This document shows, piece by piece, positions 1 to 10,812 of a DNA stretch of 64,000 nt. Both the position numbers and the translations under genes were made by a program. How positions within the stretch are numbered: position 1 is the first letter of the stretch; each line of letters begins with the position of its first letter. Source of the DNA: Fluviicola sp. (lineage in GTDB: Bacteria > Bacteroidota > Bacteroidia > Flavobacteriales_D > Crocinitomicaceae); the NCBI RefSeq assembly GCF_029266855.1, contig NZ_JAQSWB010000001.1:1137475-1201474 (forward strand), read 5' to 3'. The notes below the pieces were generated by a model. The model saw only the letters and a program-made list of their open reading frames with translations. It had not been told where the DNA came from and did no database searches.

Positions 1-3000
1 CTTTTTCTGCAGGAACAACGTATGCTGTTGGAACAACTCCCGTTCAGGCTAAAATAGGTCATTTGAATGGGGATGCCTTCGCGGATATCGTGGTAAGTAA
101 CTCCGGAAGCTCCAATATTTCGACTTTAACTTCCAATGCCGGTACTTCTTTTAATACCGCAGTGCCTACAGCAACCAGTGCTTCGCCATATGCAGTATTG
201 ATCACTGATTACGATAATGATGGTTTGAACGATGTACTTGTCGGTCATAATGCAAATACACAACTGTTAAGATTCAAAGGAAATGGAACCGGTTCGCTCG
301 CAGCCAATGGAAATGTTGGAACCGGAAGTGCAACCTATTCGTTTATTACAGCTTTAGAATCTGCTGACCTGGACGGAGATGGAGATAAAGATGTCCTTGT
401 CGGAAGAAGTGGAGATATTGGCAAAACTGCTAATCCTGCAACAACAAGTGGTAGTTCTACAGTAAATACACCCGGTATTATGAATGCAACACTTATACCA
501 GGCGTTGCGGGTACAATCAGCGGGATAAAAATAGTAGATGTTAACAACGATGGAAAACTGGATGTATTAGGTGTTTTTAACAATGGTGGAGCAGCTGTAG
601 GTACATTAACAGTAGCTGTTGCAACGAATTTCGGCGTGGATGCAGGCTATGTATTAAGCACTCCTAGTTTTGGCTTCGCCTCGGAAGTTGATGCCTCAGG
701 TTTGGCCGTTGCAGATTTCAATAATGATGGCCGGGTTGATGTGATTGTGCCGAACAAAGCATCTAACAGTTTTACGTTACATTTAAATACTACTCCGATA
801 ATTACTGCAGGCGGACCAACTACTTTTTGCAGCGGAAACAGTGTTACATTGACTTCTACTCCTGCTACTTATTGGTATGACTGGGATCCGAACAGTGAAA
901 CAACACCGTCAATCTCTGCAACTACAACAGGACCTTATTATGTCCTTACTTCTTCTTCATGGAGTGACTGGTGTCAGGCTAAATCGGATACGATCACAGT
1001 AACGGTTACTCCCGGACCAACTGCCCCAACCATTACTCCCGGCGGACCAACAACATTCTGCTCAGGTGGTAACGTAACCCTTACCTCATCTCAGGCAACT
1101 GGAAATCAGTGGTACAAAGACAATGTATTGATCGCAGGTGCTACAAACCAAACATACATTGCTACAACTGCCGGTGTTTATACGGTAACATATGCAAGTG
1201 GCGGATGTACTTCTTCACCGTCAGCGGGAATAACGGTAACTGCGAGTCAGACTCCGGTAATTACTGCCGGCGGACCAACAACCTTCTGTACCGGTGGTTC
1301 TGTAATTCTTACTTCTAATGTCACAACAAATATTCTTTGGTCGAACGGAGCAACTACTCCTTCTATTACTGTAACTACCGGTGGAAATTACTCGGTACAG
1401 AATATCGTAGGAGGCTGTCCTACCCTAACATCCAATGTTATTACTGTAACAGTTGGGGGAACATTAAGTACTCCTACCATCTCACCTGCCGGACCGGTAA
1501 CACTATGTCCGAGCGGATCAGTCACTTTAACATCTTCTTCAGCAACCAACAATATCTGGTCAACCGGAGCTACAACACAATCGATTGTAGTAAATACTCC
1601 CGGATCTTATTTTGTTCACCTGGATAACGGTTCCTGCGTTTCCGGCAATTCAGCAACAGTAACGGTAACTGCAGGATCAACTCCTGCAACTCCGACGATC
1701 ACTCCGGGCGGACCGACAACATTCTGTGCGGGTGGTTCTGTAACCCTGACTTCAAGTGCAGGAACTTCTTATTTATGGTCGAACGGGGCTACAACGGCTT
1801 CTATTAACGTAACAACTGCCGGAACTTATACGGTTCAGGTAACGAATGCTGCCGGTTGTCAAAGTGCTGCAAGTGCAGGAACAACAGTAACGGTAAATGC
1901 AATGCCTGCAACTCCGACAATTACTCCTGGCGGACCAACAACTTTCTGTGCAGGTGGTTCTGTGACCCTGACTTCAAGTGCCGGAACTTCATATCTATGG
2001 TCGAATGGAGCTACAACGGCTTCTATTAACGTAACAACTGCCGGAACTTATACAGTTCAGGTAACAAATGCTTCAGGTTGTCAAAGTTCAGCCAGTGCTC
2101 CGACAGCAGTAACGGTAAACGCTTTACCTGCCGCTCCGACAATTACTCCGGGCGGACCAACGACTTTCTGTGCAGGTGGTTCTGTAACTCTTACTTCCAG
2201 TGCGGGATCTTCATACTTGTGGTCGAACGGAGCTACAACGGCTTCTATTAACGTGACTACTTCCGGAACTTATACAGTTCAAATCACGAATGCTTCGGGT
2301 TGTCAAAGTACAGCGAGTGCGGGAACTACTGTAACGGTAAATCCTTTACCTGCCGCTCCGACGATTACTCCGGGCGGACCAACGACTTTCTGTGCAGGAG
2401 GCTCTGTAACACTGACTTCAAGTGCAGGATCTTCTTACTTATGGTCGAATGGGGCAACAACTGCTTCCATTAACGTAACAACTTCAGGTTCATATACGGT
2501 TCAGGTAACGAATTCAGGTTGTCAAAGCACGGCAAGTGCTCCGACTGTAGTAACAGTAAATGCTTTACCTGCTCCTCCGACAATTACTCCAAGCGGACCA
2601 ACTACTTTCTGTGCAGGTGGTTCTGTAACATTAACTTCAAGTGCAGGAACTTCTTACTTATGGTCGAACGGAGCTACAACTGCTTCTATTAACGTAACGG
2701 CTGCAGGTTCATATACTGTTCAGGTAACAAATGCATCGGGTTGTCAAAGTTCAGCCAGTGCTCCGACAGCAGTAACGGTAAATCCTTTACCTGCCGCTCC
2801 GACAATTACTCCGGGTGGTCCTACTACTTTTTGTAATGGGAACTCCGTTACTTTAACTTCAAGTGCAGGAACTTCTTATTTATGGTCGAACGGAGCTACA
2901 ACGGCTTCTATTAACGTGACAACTTCAGGAACATATACTGTTCAGATTACGAATGCTTCAGGTTGTCAAAGTACAGCAAGTGCAGGAACAACTGTAACGG

Positions 3001-6000
3001 TTACAAGCGGACCTCCGGCTCCGACAATTACTCCGGGTGGTCCTACTACTTTCTGTGCGGGTGGTTCTGTAACATTGACTTCAAGCGCAGGAACTACTTA
3101 CCTGTGGTCAAACGGAGCTACGACGCCTTCCATTAACGCAACAACTTCCGGTTCTTATACTGTTCAGATTACAAACGCATCAGGATGCCAGAGTACAGCC
3201 AGTGCTGCAATTGCAGTAACTGTAAATGCTTTACCTGCTCCTCCGACAATTACTCCAAGCGGTCCGACAACTTTCTGTACTGGTGGTTCTGTAACACTGA
3301 CTTCAAGTGCAGGAACGTCCTACTTATGGTCGAATGGAGCTACAACTGCTTCTATTAACGTAACGACTGCCGGTTCATATACTGTTCAGGTAACAAATGT
3401 TTCTGGTTGTCAAAGCACCGCAAGTGTTCCGACAGTAGTAACTGTAAATGCTTTACCTGCCGCACCGACAATTACTCCGGGCGGACCAACGACTTTCTGT
3501 GCAGGTGGTTCTGTAACACTGACTTCCAGTGCAGGAACTTCCTACCTATGGTCAAACGGAGCTGCAACTGCTTCTATTAACGCAACAACTTCCGGTTCTT
3601 ATACCGTTCAAATTACGGATGCAAACGGATGTACAAGTCCGTTTAGCTCTCCAATAGCAGTAACAGTAAATACTTTACCTGCCACTCCAACGATTACCCC
3701 TGGAGGGCCAACAACTTTCTGTGCAGGTGGTTCCGTAACATTGACTTCAAGTGCCGGAACTTCCTACTTATGGTCGAACGGAGCTACAACTCCTTCCATT
3801 AACGTAACTGCTTCCGGAACATACACTGTTCAGATTACAAATGCTTCAGGTTGTCAAAGTACAGCAAGTGCAGGAACAAGTGTAACAGTAAATACTCCTC
3901 CTGCTGCACCAACAATTACTAACGGTAGCACAGTCAATTTCTGTCTGGGTGGTTCCGTAATCTTAACTTCGAGTGCTGGAACTACTTACCTGTGGTCAAC
4001 CGGTGAAACAACTCAATCGATCACCGTTACTGCATCAGGTTCTTATACTGTTCAGGTAACAAATGCTGCAGGATGTTTAAGTGCATCAAGTGCACCTACC
4101 AATGTAACCGTAAATCCGCTTCCTGGCACTCCAACCATTTCAGCTGGCGGCCCCACAACATTCTGTGACGGTGGTTCTGTAACATTAACTACTTCACCCG
4201 CTTCTGCTTATATCTGGTCAAACGGTGAAACAACACAATCGATTAATGTAAGTGTATCCGGTAACTACTCTGTGCAGCATGAAAACGGATCTGGTTGTCA
4301 GAGCTCACCAAGTAGCGTGATTTCAGTAACAGTAAACCCTGTTCCAGCAACACCTGTGATTACTGCAGGCGGACCAACAACATTCTGTGCGGGCGGTTCG
4401 GTAATACTGACGTCCTCAGCTTCCAGTGGAAACCTGTGGTCTACAGGTGAAACAACACAATCAATCACCGTTACAACTTCCGGATCCTATTCAGTTGGCG
4501 TTACGAATGGATTTGGTTGTACTGCTTCAGCTACCCCAACAACAGTAACGGTAAATCCGGTTCCTTCGATTCCAACAATTACAGCAGGCGGACCAACAAC
4601 ATTCTGTAATGGCGGTTCGGTAATACTGACTTCTTCTGCTTCTACAGGAAACCTTTGGTCGACAGGTGAAACAACGCAGTCCATCACGGTAACGACAAGC
4701 GGTTCGTATACAGTAGAACAAATTCTGACAGGATGTTCTTCAGGTAATTCTGTTGCACAAACAGTTACTGTTAATCCGAATCCTTCTGTTCCGACAATTA
4801 CTGCAAGCGGACCAACAGGCTTCTGTGTAGGTGGTTCTGTTGTATTAACTTCTTCTTCGACGACAGGAAATCTTTGGTCAACAGGGGAAACAACACAATC
4901 TATTACAGTTGCAACTTCGGGATCGTATTCTCTTAATGTTACTAATGGATTCGGATGTACTACATCTGCTGCTTCGCCTACAACAGTAACAGTTACCCCG
5001 GTTCCTTCAGTTCCGACAGTTACTGCTGCCGGATCAACAACTTTCTGTGATGGCGGTTCAGTAATACTGACTTCTTCTGCTTCTTCTGGAAACCTTTGGT
5101 CGACAGGTGAAACAACTCAATCTATTACAGTAACAACTGCCGGGTCATATACAGTTGAACAAATCATTTCAGGCTGTTCTTCGGGCAACTCAACAGCAAT
5201 AGCTGTTACTGTTAATCCGAATCCTTCAGTTCCGACAATTACTGCAGGCGGACCAACGACTTTCTGTGCAGGCGGATCTGTAACTTTGACTTCTTCTTCT
5301 TCTACCGGAAATACTTGGTCGACCAGTGAGACCACGCTGTCTATTACAGTGACAACTTCCGGGTCTTACTCTTTAAATGTTACCAATGGATTCGGATGTA
5401 CGACATCAGCAGCTTCACCTGTAACCGTAACTGTAAACCCAATTCCTTCAGTTCCGACAATTACTGCTGGTGGGTCAACAACTTTCTGTTCCGGAAGTTC
5501 AGTCGTACTGACATCCTCTGCTTCCAGCGGCAATCTTTGGTCAACGGGTGAAACAACGCAATCCATTACAGTAACAACTGCCGGTTCATTTACTGTAGAA
5601 CAAATATTGGCCGGATGTTCTTCAGGGATTTCGGCTGCAATAAATACCAGTGTAAACCCTACACCTGCTGCACCAACAATTACTGCAGGCGGACCAACTA
5701 CTTTCTGTGCAGGTGGTTCTGTTGTATTAACTTCTTCGGCTACATCAGGAAACCTTTGGTCGACAGGTGAAACAACTCCATCAATTACAGTAAGTGCTTC
5801 AGGTTCTTATTCGGTAAGCGTTGTTAGCGGACCATGTACTTCTGCTGCATCAAACGTGATAAATGTTACAGTTAACCCGATCCCGGCAGCCCCAACAATT
5901 ACTGCGGGCGGACCAACTACTTTCTGTACAGGCGGTTCAGTTGTATTAACCTCTTCATCTGCGACAGGAAACCTTTGGTCAACAGGTGCAACAACACAAT

Positions 6001-8345
6001 CGATCACTGTTTCAAGCAGTGGTGTTTATACAGTGAATGTAACGCAATCGGGATGTACAGGTCCGGATGCAAGTCAAACAATTACGGTTAATCCAATTCC
6101 TTCGGCACCAACAGTTACTGCTGGCGGACCAACTACTTTCTGTGCTGGCGGATCAGTCGTACTGACTTCTTCTGTCTCTTCAGGAAACACCTGGTCTACA
6201 ACCGAAACCACTCAGTCAATTGTGGTAAGTGCCAGTGGTTCATATACGGTAACTCAAACAATATTGGGCTGTACATCACCGGCCTCAACACCTGTAAACG
6301 TTATTTCGAACGCTATCCCGGCTGTTCCTACCATTACAGCTGGCGGGCCAACAACATTCTGTGCAGGTGGGTCTGTTACATTAACCTCATCTTCACCAAG
6401 TAATAACTTTTGGTCCAATGGAGCTACTACACAGTCCATCACTGTAAACGCATCCGGAACTTTCCTGGTACAGGTGATTTCAAGCGGATGTAGCTCAGGA
6501 ACTTCGGCTCCAAAAACAGTTACGGTAAATTCATTGCCTCCTGCACCAACGATTGTTACGGGAACAAGCGAATCAATTTGTGCGGGTTCTTCGGTAACGT
6601 TAACATCTTCTTCGACGGGTGGAAATTTATGGTCATCAGGTGAATCAACACAATCAATATCGGTTTCTTCGGCAGGTTCCTATTCGGTAACTGTAACTGA
6701 CGGAAACGGATGTGTATCACCTTCCTCTTCACCAACAGTAGTAACAGTTAACCCGGTTCCTGCAGCACCGGTTATCAATGCAAACGGACCAACTACTTTC
6801 TGTTCCGGTGGTAATGTGACACTTAGCTCCTCTTATCCTTCAAATAATTTATGGTCAAGCGGATCTACTGCAAATTCAATAACACTAAGCAGTAATGGAA
6901 CATACACCGTAACACATACAGACGGAAACGGATGTGTTTCTGCTGCGTCAGCTCCGGTCACAATTACAGTAAATGCAATTCCTGCTGCGCCGGTTATCAG
7001 TGCAAGCGGACCGACTTCTTTCTGTACGGGTGGTTCTGTTGTCTTAACATCTTCTTATTCGACTGGGAACTCATGGTCAACGGCTGCAATGACGCCAAGC
7101 ATTACTGTTACTACCGGTGGCGTATACAGTGTCATTCATATCGACGGAAATGGATGTGCATCAGCAACTTCTGCACCGATAGTGGTAAATGTATTCTCGA
7201 ATCCTTCTCCTCCATCAATAACAGCAGGCGGTGCTACAACTATTTGCCAGGGATCATTTGTTACGCTTACATCTTCTTATACAAGTGGAAATACTTGGTC
7301 AACCGGGGGAACCACGCAAAACATTAACGTGACAACCGGCGGAACTTATACCGTTACTCACACCAATGGAAACGGATGTTCAAGTACAAGTAGTCCGATA
7401 ACCATAACGGTTATTCCGGTATCTTCGATACCAACTATCTCTGCGTCCGGATCAACTACAATTTGTGATGGCTCAAGTGTTACATTAACTTCATCAGATC
7501 CGAACAGTACCTGGTCAACCGGAGCTACGACACAAGCTATTCTTGTTACAACTTCGGGTTCATATTCGGTTGTGGGTAACCAAACGGGATGTCCTTCACA
7601 ACCTTCGGCGCCTGTTGTTGTAAACGTAAATCCATCACCGGCAACACCGATCATTACACCAAGTGGTCCGACAACTATTTGTGAAGGTGAAGAGTTATTC
7701 TTATTTGCTTCCGGATCAGGTACAAACACTTGGTCTACAGGATATGTCGGGCAAGTACTGGACGTGACTGTTTCCGGAAATTACTGGGTATCCGTTGAAA
7801 ATGTTTACGGATGTATTGCTTCGTCAGCGGTAATCCCGGTAGTTATAAATGCGAACCCGGTGGTTACTGTCAATCCACTGGATCCAGTGTGTTCTTTCAG
7901 CGCTCCGTTTACAATGTCAAACGGTTCACCAGCGGGAGGTACCTATACAGGTGACGGAATTACCGGTAATATTTTTGATCCTGCCGACGCAGGTATCGGA
8001 TCGTCTATCGTAACATATACCTATGTGGATGTAAACAATTGTTCCAATTCTTCTCAAACTACACTCGACGTAAATGACTGTGCCGGCATTGATGAAGAAG
8101 AGAAATCATACTTTTCTTTATTCCCGAATCCAAACAACGGACAGTTCAAAGTGACATCAAGCGGAACTCCGATGGATCAGATCATTATTTATGACGCACA
8201 GGGAAAAATGGTGTTCAATGAATCCTATTCGGGAATATTTACTCTGGACTTTGATTTGAATGCTTATTCGAACGGAGTTTACTATATCGAAATAAACAGT
8301 GATCGGGAAATTCGGGAACGAATTCCTCTAATCATTAATCATTAA
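1..8345 (+). CDS. Giant T9SS type A cargo: FG-GAP repeats plus about 32 Ig-like repeats (5' end outside window)
   Basis: The frame is open from base 3, so the gene starts upstream; the first possible start inside the window (TTG at 63) lies in the middle of a repeat and is not a real start. About 250 residues of FG-GAP/VCBS-type repeats come first, with calcium-binding-like D-x-D-x-D-G loops (DYDNDGLNDV, DLDGDGDKDV, DVNNDGKLDV, DFNNDGRVDV). Then come roughly 32 repeats of about 74 residues by my count, each with a TTFC start, a central LWSNGATT or LWSTGETT and a closing GC...VTVNP linker, i.e. cysteine-paired Ig-like domains. The end (FSLFPNPNNGQFKV ... SNGVYYIEI) is a type A T9SS sorting domain. 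A surface or released adhesin-like protein is the best guess; no catalytic domain is seen. Repeats at 1.69-3.9 kb are nearly identical at DNA level. Confidence 0.9.
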   Translation, partial: FSAGTTYAVGTTPVQAKIGHLNGDAFADIVVSNSGSSNISTLTSNAGTSFNTAVPTATSASPYAVLITDYDNDGLNDVLVGHNANTQLLRFKGNGTGSLAANGNVGTGSATYSFITALESADLDGDGDKDVLVGRSGDIGKTANPATTSGSSTVNTPGIMNATLIPGVAGTISGIKIVDVNNDGKLDVLGVFNNGGAAVGTLTVAVATNFGVDAGYVLSTPSFGFASEVDASGLAVADFNNDGRVDVIVPNKASNSFTLHLNTTPIITAGGPTTFCSGNSVTLTSTPATYWYDWDPNSETTPSISATTTGPYYVLTSSSWSDWCQAKSDTITVTVTPGPTAPTITPGGPTTFCSGGNVTLTSSQATGNQWYKDNVLIAGATNQTYIATTAGVYTVTYASGGCTSSPSAGITVTASQTPVITAGGPTTFCTGGSVILTSNVTTNILWSNGATTPSITVTTGGNYSVQNIVGGCPTLTSNVITVTVGGTLSTPTISPAGPVTLCPSGSVTLTSSSATNNIWSTGATTQSIVVNTPGSYFVHLDNGSCVSGNSATVTVTAGSTPATPTITPGGPTTFCAGGSVTLTSSAGTSYLWSNGATTASINVTTAGTYTVQVTNAAGCQSAASAGTTVTVNAMPATPTITPGGPTTFCAGGSVTLTSSAGTSYLWSNGATTASINVTTAGTYTVQVTNASGCQSSASAPTAVTVNALPAAPTITPGGPTTFCAGGSVTLTSSAGSSYLWSNGATTASINVTTSGTYTVQITNASGCQSTASAGTTVTVNPLPAAPTITPGGPTTFCAGGSVTLTSSAGSSYLWSNGATTASINVTTSGSYTVQVTNSGCQSTASAPTVVTVNALPAPPTITPSGPTTFCAGGSVTLTSSAGTSYLWSNGATTASINVTAAGSYTVQVTNASGCQSSASAPTAVTVNPLPAAPTITPGGPTTFCNGNSVTLTSSAGTSYLWSNGATTASINVTTSGTYTVQITNASGCQSTASAGTTVTVTSGPPAPTITPGGPTTFCAGGSVTLTSSAGTTYLWSNGATTPSINATTSGSYTVQITNASGCQSTASAAIAVTVNALPAPPTITPSGPTTFCTGGSVTLTSSAGTSYLWSNGATTASINVTTAGSYTVQVTNVSGCQSTASVPTVVTVNALPAAPTITPGGPTTFCAGGSVTLTSSAGTSYLWSNGAATASINATTSGSYTVQITDANGCTSPFSSPIAVTVNTLPATPTITPGGPTTFCAGGSVTLTSSAGTSYLWSNGATTPSINVTASGTYTVQITNASGCQSTASAGTSVTVNTPPAAPTITNGSTVNFCLGGSVILTSSAGTTYLWSTGETTQSITVTASGSYTVQVTNAAGCLSASSAPTNVTVNPLPGTPTISAGGPTTFCDGGSVTLTTSPASAYIWSNGETTQSINVSVSGNYSVQHENGSGCQSSPSSVISVTVNPVPATPVITAGGPTTFCAGGSVILTSSASSGNLWSTGETTQSITVTTSGSYSVGVTNGFGCTASATPTTVTVNPVPSIPTITAGGPTTFCNGGSVILTSSASTGNLWSTGETTQSITVTTSGSYTVEQILTGCSSGNSVAQTVTVNPNPSVPTITASGPTGFCVGGSVVLTSSSTTGNLWSTGETTQSITVATSGSYSLNVTNGFGCTTSAASPTTVTVTPVPSVPTVTAAGSTTFCDGGSVILTSSASSGNLWSTGETTQSITVTTAGSYTVEQIISGCSSGNSTAIAVTVNPNPSVPTITAGGPTTFCAGGSVTLTSSSSTGNTWSTSETTLSITVTTSGSYSLNVTNGFGCTTSAASPVTVTVNPIPSVPTITAGGSTTFCSGSSVVLTSSASSGNLWSTGETTQSITVTTAGSFTVEQILAGCSSGISAAINTSVNPTPAAPTITAGGPTTFCAGGSVVLTSSATSGNLWSTGETTPSITVSASGSYSVSVVSGPCTSAASNVINVTVNPIPAAPTITAGGPTTFCTGGSVVLTSSSATGNLWSTGATTQSITVSSSGVYTVNVTQSGCTGPDASQTITVNPIPSAPTVTAGGPTTFCAGGSVVLTSSVSSGNTWSTTETTQSIVVSASGSYTVTQTILGCTSPASTPVNVISNAIPAVPTITAGGPTTFCAGGSVTLTSSSPSNNFWSNGATTQSITVNASGTFLVQVISSGCSSGTSAPKTVTVNSLPPAPTIVTGTSESICAGSSVTLTSSSTGGNLWSSGESTQSISVSSAGSYSVTVTDGNGCVSPSSSPTVVTVNPVPAAPVINANGPTTFCSGGNVTLSSSYPSNNLWSSGSTANSITLSSNGTYTVTHTDGNGCVSAASAPVTITVNAIPAAPVISASGPTSFCTGGSVVLTSSYSTGNSWSTAAMTPSITVTTGGVYSVIHIDGNGCASATSAPIVVNVFSNPSPPSITAGGATTICQGSFVTLTSSYTSGNTWSTGGTTQNINVTTGGTYTVTHTNGNGCSSTSSPITITVIPVSSIPTISASGSTTICDGSSVTLTSSDPNSTWSTGATTQAILVTTSGSYSVVGNQTGCPSQPSAPVVVNVNPSPATPIITPSGPTTICEGEELFLFASGSGTNTWSTGYVGQVLDVTVSGNYWVSVENVYGCIASSAVIPVVINANPVVTVNPLDPVCSFSAPFTMSNGSPAGGTYTGDGITGNIFDPADAGIGSSIVTYTYVDVNNCSNSSQTTLDVNDCAGIDEEEKSYFSLFPNPNNGQFKVTSSGTPMDQIIIYDAQGKMVFNESYSGIFTLDFDLNAYSNGVYYIEINSDREIRERIPLIINH
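1689..3900 (+). repeat. Homogenised 222-bp tandem coding repeats
   Basis: Equivalent points (ACTCCGAC/GCTCCGAC) fall at 1689, 1911, 2133 and 2355, so the period is 222 bp (74 codons). About ten successive units share almost the same protein (TITPGGPTTFC ... YLWSNGATTASIN) and highly similar DNA. One unit lacks a single codon (TNSGC instead of TNASGC), giving 219 bp. Units on either side belong to the same family but are clearly more diverged. Confidence 0.85.
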
Positions 8346-8359
8346 TCATTAGAAAAAAT

Positions 8360-8388
8360 AACCCAGGCATTTATAGTCTGGGTTTTTT
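8360..8388 (+). terminator. Rho-independent terminator of the Ig-array gene
   Basis: AACCCAG (8360-8366) pairs with CTGGGTT (8378-8384) around an 11-nt loop and runs into six T. It lies 15 bp after the stop codon. Confidence 0.8.
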
Positions 8389-8460
8389 GTTAACAAATAT
8401 TTCTGTTACGTATTTTAGTCGAAACAATTATTAAGATATTTGAATTCCATAACAAAACGA

Positions 8461-10761
8461 ATGAAATACGTCTATACCCTTCTGATATCATTGGTATGCC
8501 TTACCTCTTTTAGCCAGGGAACAAATGATTTAACGGCTGAAGATCGTGCTTACCTTTTTCATATTGTCAAGAAAAGCCCTATTCTGGATAACAGCATTGG
8601 CCGCTATTTTGAATACTCCGGACCACTTGTCCGTCTGATGAACAAAGAGTTAAATTATGATTCCATTGAGAGTTATATCATCAATAATCCAACTTCACTT
8701 TTCATCAGGAAGGGAGAAATAGAAAAATCACCGAAAGGTATCATTGCTGAAGCTGCCAATAAAATGGCCCTCTGGGAATTGAACAAAATGCTTCTGGCAT
8801 CCCGCCAGTCGGAAAATGACCTGGAACGTTACAAGACACATTACAACCAGTTTGAAGCTATTCTAAAATCAAAACTACCGTCTTCTGCAATGAAAACTGA
8901 AAACGGGAATACAGAGATTCAAAAGAAGATCTACGCTGTTCTCAATCCGAGTCTCAGCTTCGACGATAAGGCTGCCATGCTGGCAACCTTCCATTTCTTG
9001 TCTGTGGAAGATCAGTTAGTGACAATCGAGGCAATGAACTACGCAGTGAATACCTATGTGGAAAGAAGGGCCTATGATATCTTCCTGCAATTGGGAGGAA
9101 CGGCTGATGTCTTCAGAAATATTCTGATTGCTGCCGGAGACGGATCGGAAACATCCGGTTTATTGAACGAACGGGAAAAAGATGAAAACGGAAGATGGAA
9201 CAAAGGGCTCCCGAAAGCAATCGGGCTTTTCCCATACGAAGCGAAGATCATTGACCCGTCAAAACGAAATAAAACAGCACTTGAACCCGTGCGAATGCCT
9301 ACCATAGATTTTGAAACAGTTGGAGAAAATCGCTTAACCCAACTGCATTTTGATGTTTGGGGCTACAATTCGAAAAAGCAAACAACTGTGGTTATTGAAA
9401 GAAACGGAAAGTCTTATCACTTGTTCGGATCAAATGACACGCGTTTCCTTTCCCCAGATTCTACTTACAGCGACGGAAAAACTTTCCAAACTGTAATCAA
9501 CGAATTGGAAAAAGATAAAATTGCCAAACTCTGGGACAAGATCTATGGAAAAAAGGGCTACGATTATGAAATCGAAACGGCCAAAAGAAAAAAGGACGAA
9601 ACTGAAAAGAAAATTAACGAGGACGAGCACAAGTACTCCGATATGACCCAGGGAACGATTTCGACTAGTTCAAAAGTCCCTGCTTCTGTAAAAAGAGCGA
9701 AGAAAAAAGCCCTGAAAAAATCAACCGGGGGCGAGTTCAAAGCACAACCAAAAACAGATTCGGATAAGAAATCACGCAAAAAAGAACAGACAGGCATCAT
9801 CTACCTTTACGGCGAATACGAACGTTACAAAAAAATAATCGCTGACCTGGAGATTGAAAAGAAAGCCGCAATTGACCTTATGGCAATCTACCAAAGAAGA
9901 CTCGACAACTACAAGTCTGCAATGGGCTATCATTGGGTGGATTACACCGAAAAGGACGGACTGTATACCTTTTCAGATTCTTCCACTTTCGATTTATACA
10001 CCCAGGAGTTCACATTCATGGCAGACACCCTGAAAACACCGTTCGAAGTGCGACTGATCGCTATTCCTGACGGACCACTTTCTGACAATGCAGACGAAGT
10101 AATGCTGCATGTAAACCTTGCAGATTCAAAACCGGGATTCGATGCACGTGTTCAATTGAACTTAGTGGATCAATTCGAATCAAATAAATGGAATTTGAAT
10201 AATGAGCTGTTCCACCCTTCAGACAGTGTTTCGGTAAGACAATTCTTTGAGGCTCTTTTGGATAAAAAAATGCCTTTTGAAGTCATCAGCCGCGGACAGG
10301 GAGTTGGAAAATGGAACGGAACGAATGTGGTGAGAGCAACAGACCGAACCGAATGGAATGCATACCAGGGCGGAACCGATGAAGAGCGCTTAAGAGCTAA
10401 AATGGACTCTTCCAACCTCCGTTTGCGATCAACCCAGGTCAATATTTTTCTTAACCGTGGAATTTTACTGGAAATCAACACCTTCACAGATCCTGTAAAG
10501 ACCAATTTAAAAGCACCGAATCAATCCATTCAAACAGAACTGAATAAATACCATTTAAGCGGAAACGATTACTTATCGGCTCTGAGAACTGCGGCAGTAA
10601 TTCAAAAATTAAAAACAGAACTAAACGTACTTGCCGGAACTTACCTGAGCAGAGAGGAAGCTAAAATTGTGATTGACAGGTTAAACAAGCAATTGGATAA
10701 CGCAAAAGTAAGCTGCGGACCTACTTCATTCAGATGGCAGGAGTTATTGAATATGAAATAG
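8461..10761 (+). CDS. Exported 766-aa protein of unknown family with lysine-rich coiled-coil segment
   Basis: I do not recognise the family. The ATG at 8461 is chosen over the upstream TTG at 8440 because it directly opens a signal peptide (MKYVYTLLISLVCLTSFSQG). The mature protein is mostly helical and charged. Residues of about 370-460 are rich in Lys/Glu (KRAKKKALKKS, KKSRKKEQ) and look like coiled coil or linker. The C-terminal third has a mixed character with a helical end. No membrane span after the signal, no lipobox and no T9SS tail are seen, so it is probably periplasmic. A TAnnTTTG-like element with one mismatch (GATATTTG, 8435-8442) sits 18 nt before the ATG. It is a single gene, convergent with the helicase gene 51 bp downstream, with no obvious hairpin between them. 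Confidence 0.8.
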   Translation: MKYVYTLLISLVCLTSFSQGTNDLTAEDRAYLFHIVKKSPILDNSIGRYFEYSGPLVRLMNKELNYDSIESYIINNPTSLFIRKGEIEKSPKGIIAEAANKMALWELNKMLLASRQSENDLERYKTHYNQFEAILKSKLPSSAMKTENGNTEIQKKIYAVLNPSLSFDDKAAMLATFHFLSVEDQLVTIEAMNYAVNTYVERRAYDIFLQLGGTADVFRNILIAAGDGSETSGLLNEREKDENGRWNKGLPKAIGLFPYEAKIIDPSKRNKTALEPVRMPTIDFETVGENRLTQLHFDVWGYNSKKQTTVVIERNGKSYHLFGSNDTRFLSPDSTYSDGKTFQTVINELEKDKIAKLWDKIYGKKGYDYEIETAKRKKDETEKKINEDEHKYSDMTQGTISTSSKVPASVKRAKKKALKKSTGGEFKAQPKTDSDKKSRKKEQTGIIYLYGEYERYKKIIADLEIEKKAAIDLMAIYQRRLDNYKSAMGYHWVDYTEKDGLYTFSDSSTFDLYTQEFTFMADTLKTPFEVRLIAIPDGPLSDNADEVMLHVNLADSKPGFDARVQLNLVDQFESNKWNLNNELFHPSDSVSVRQFFEALLDKKMPFEVISRGQGVGKWNGTNVVRATDRTEWNAYQGGTDEERLRAKMDSSNLRLRSTQVNIFLNRGILLEINTFTDPVKTNLKAPNQSIQTELNKYHLSGNDYLSALRTAAVIQKLKTELNVLAGTYLSREEAKIVIDRLNKQLDNAKVSCGPTSFRWQELLNMK

Positions 10762-10812
10762 AAGTTGACTTCGACTCCCATGGACGCTTCGGTCAAGGTT
10801 TTCAACGCGCAA

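Noticed and set aside
63..65. TTG as start of the first gene
   Set aside because: The frame is open to the window edge and the preceding codons continue the FG-GAP repeat.
4487..6442. Minus-strand open frames inside the Ig-array gene
   Set aside because: They repeat with the coding period and are antisense shadows of the tandem repeats.
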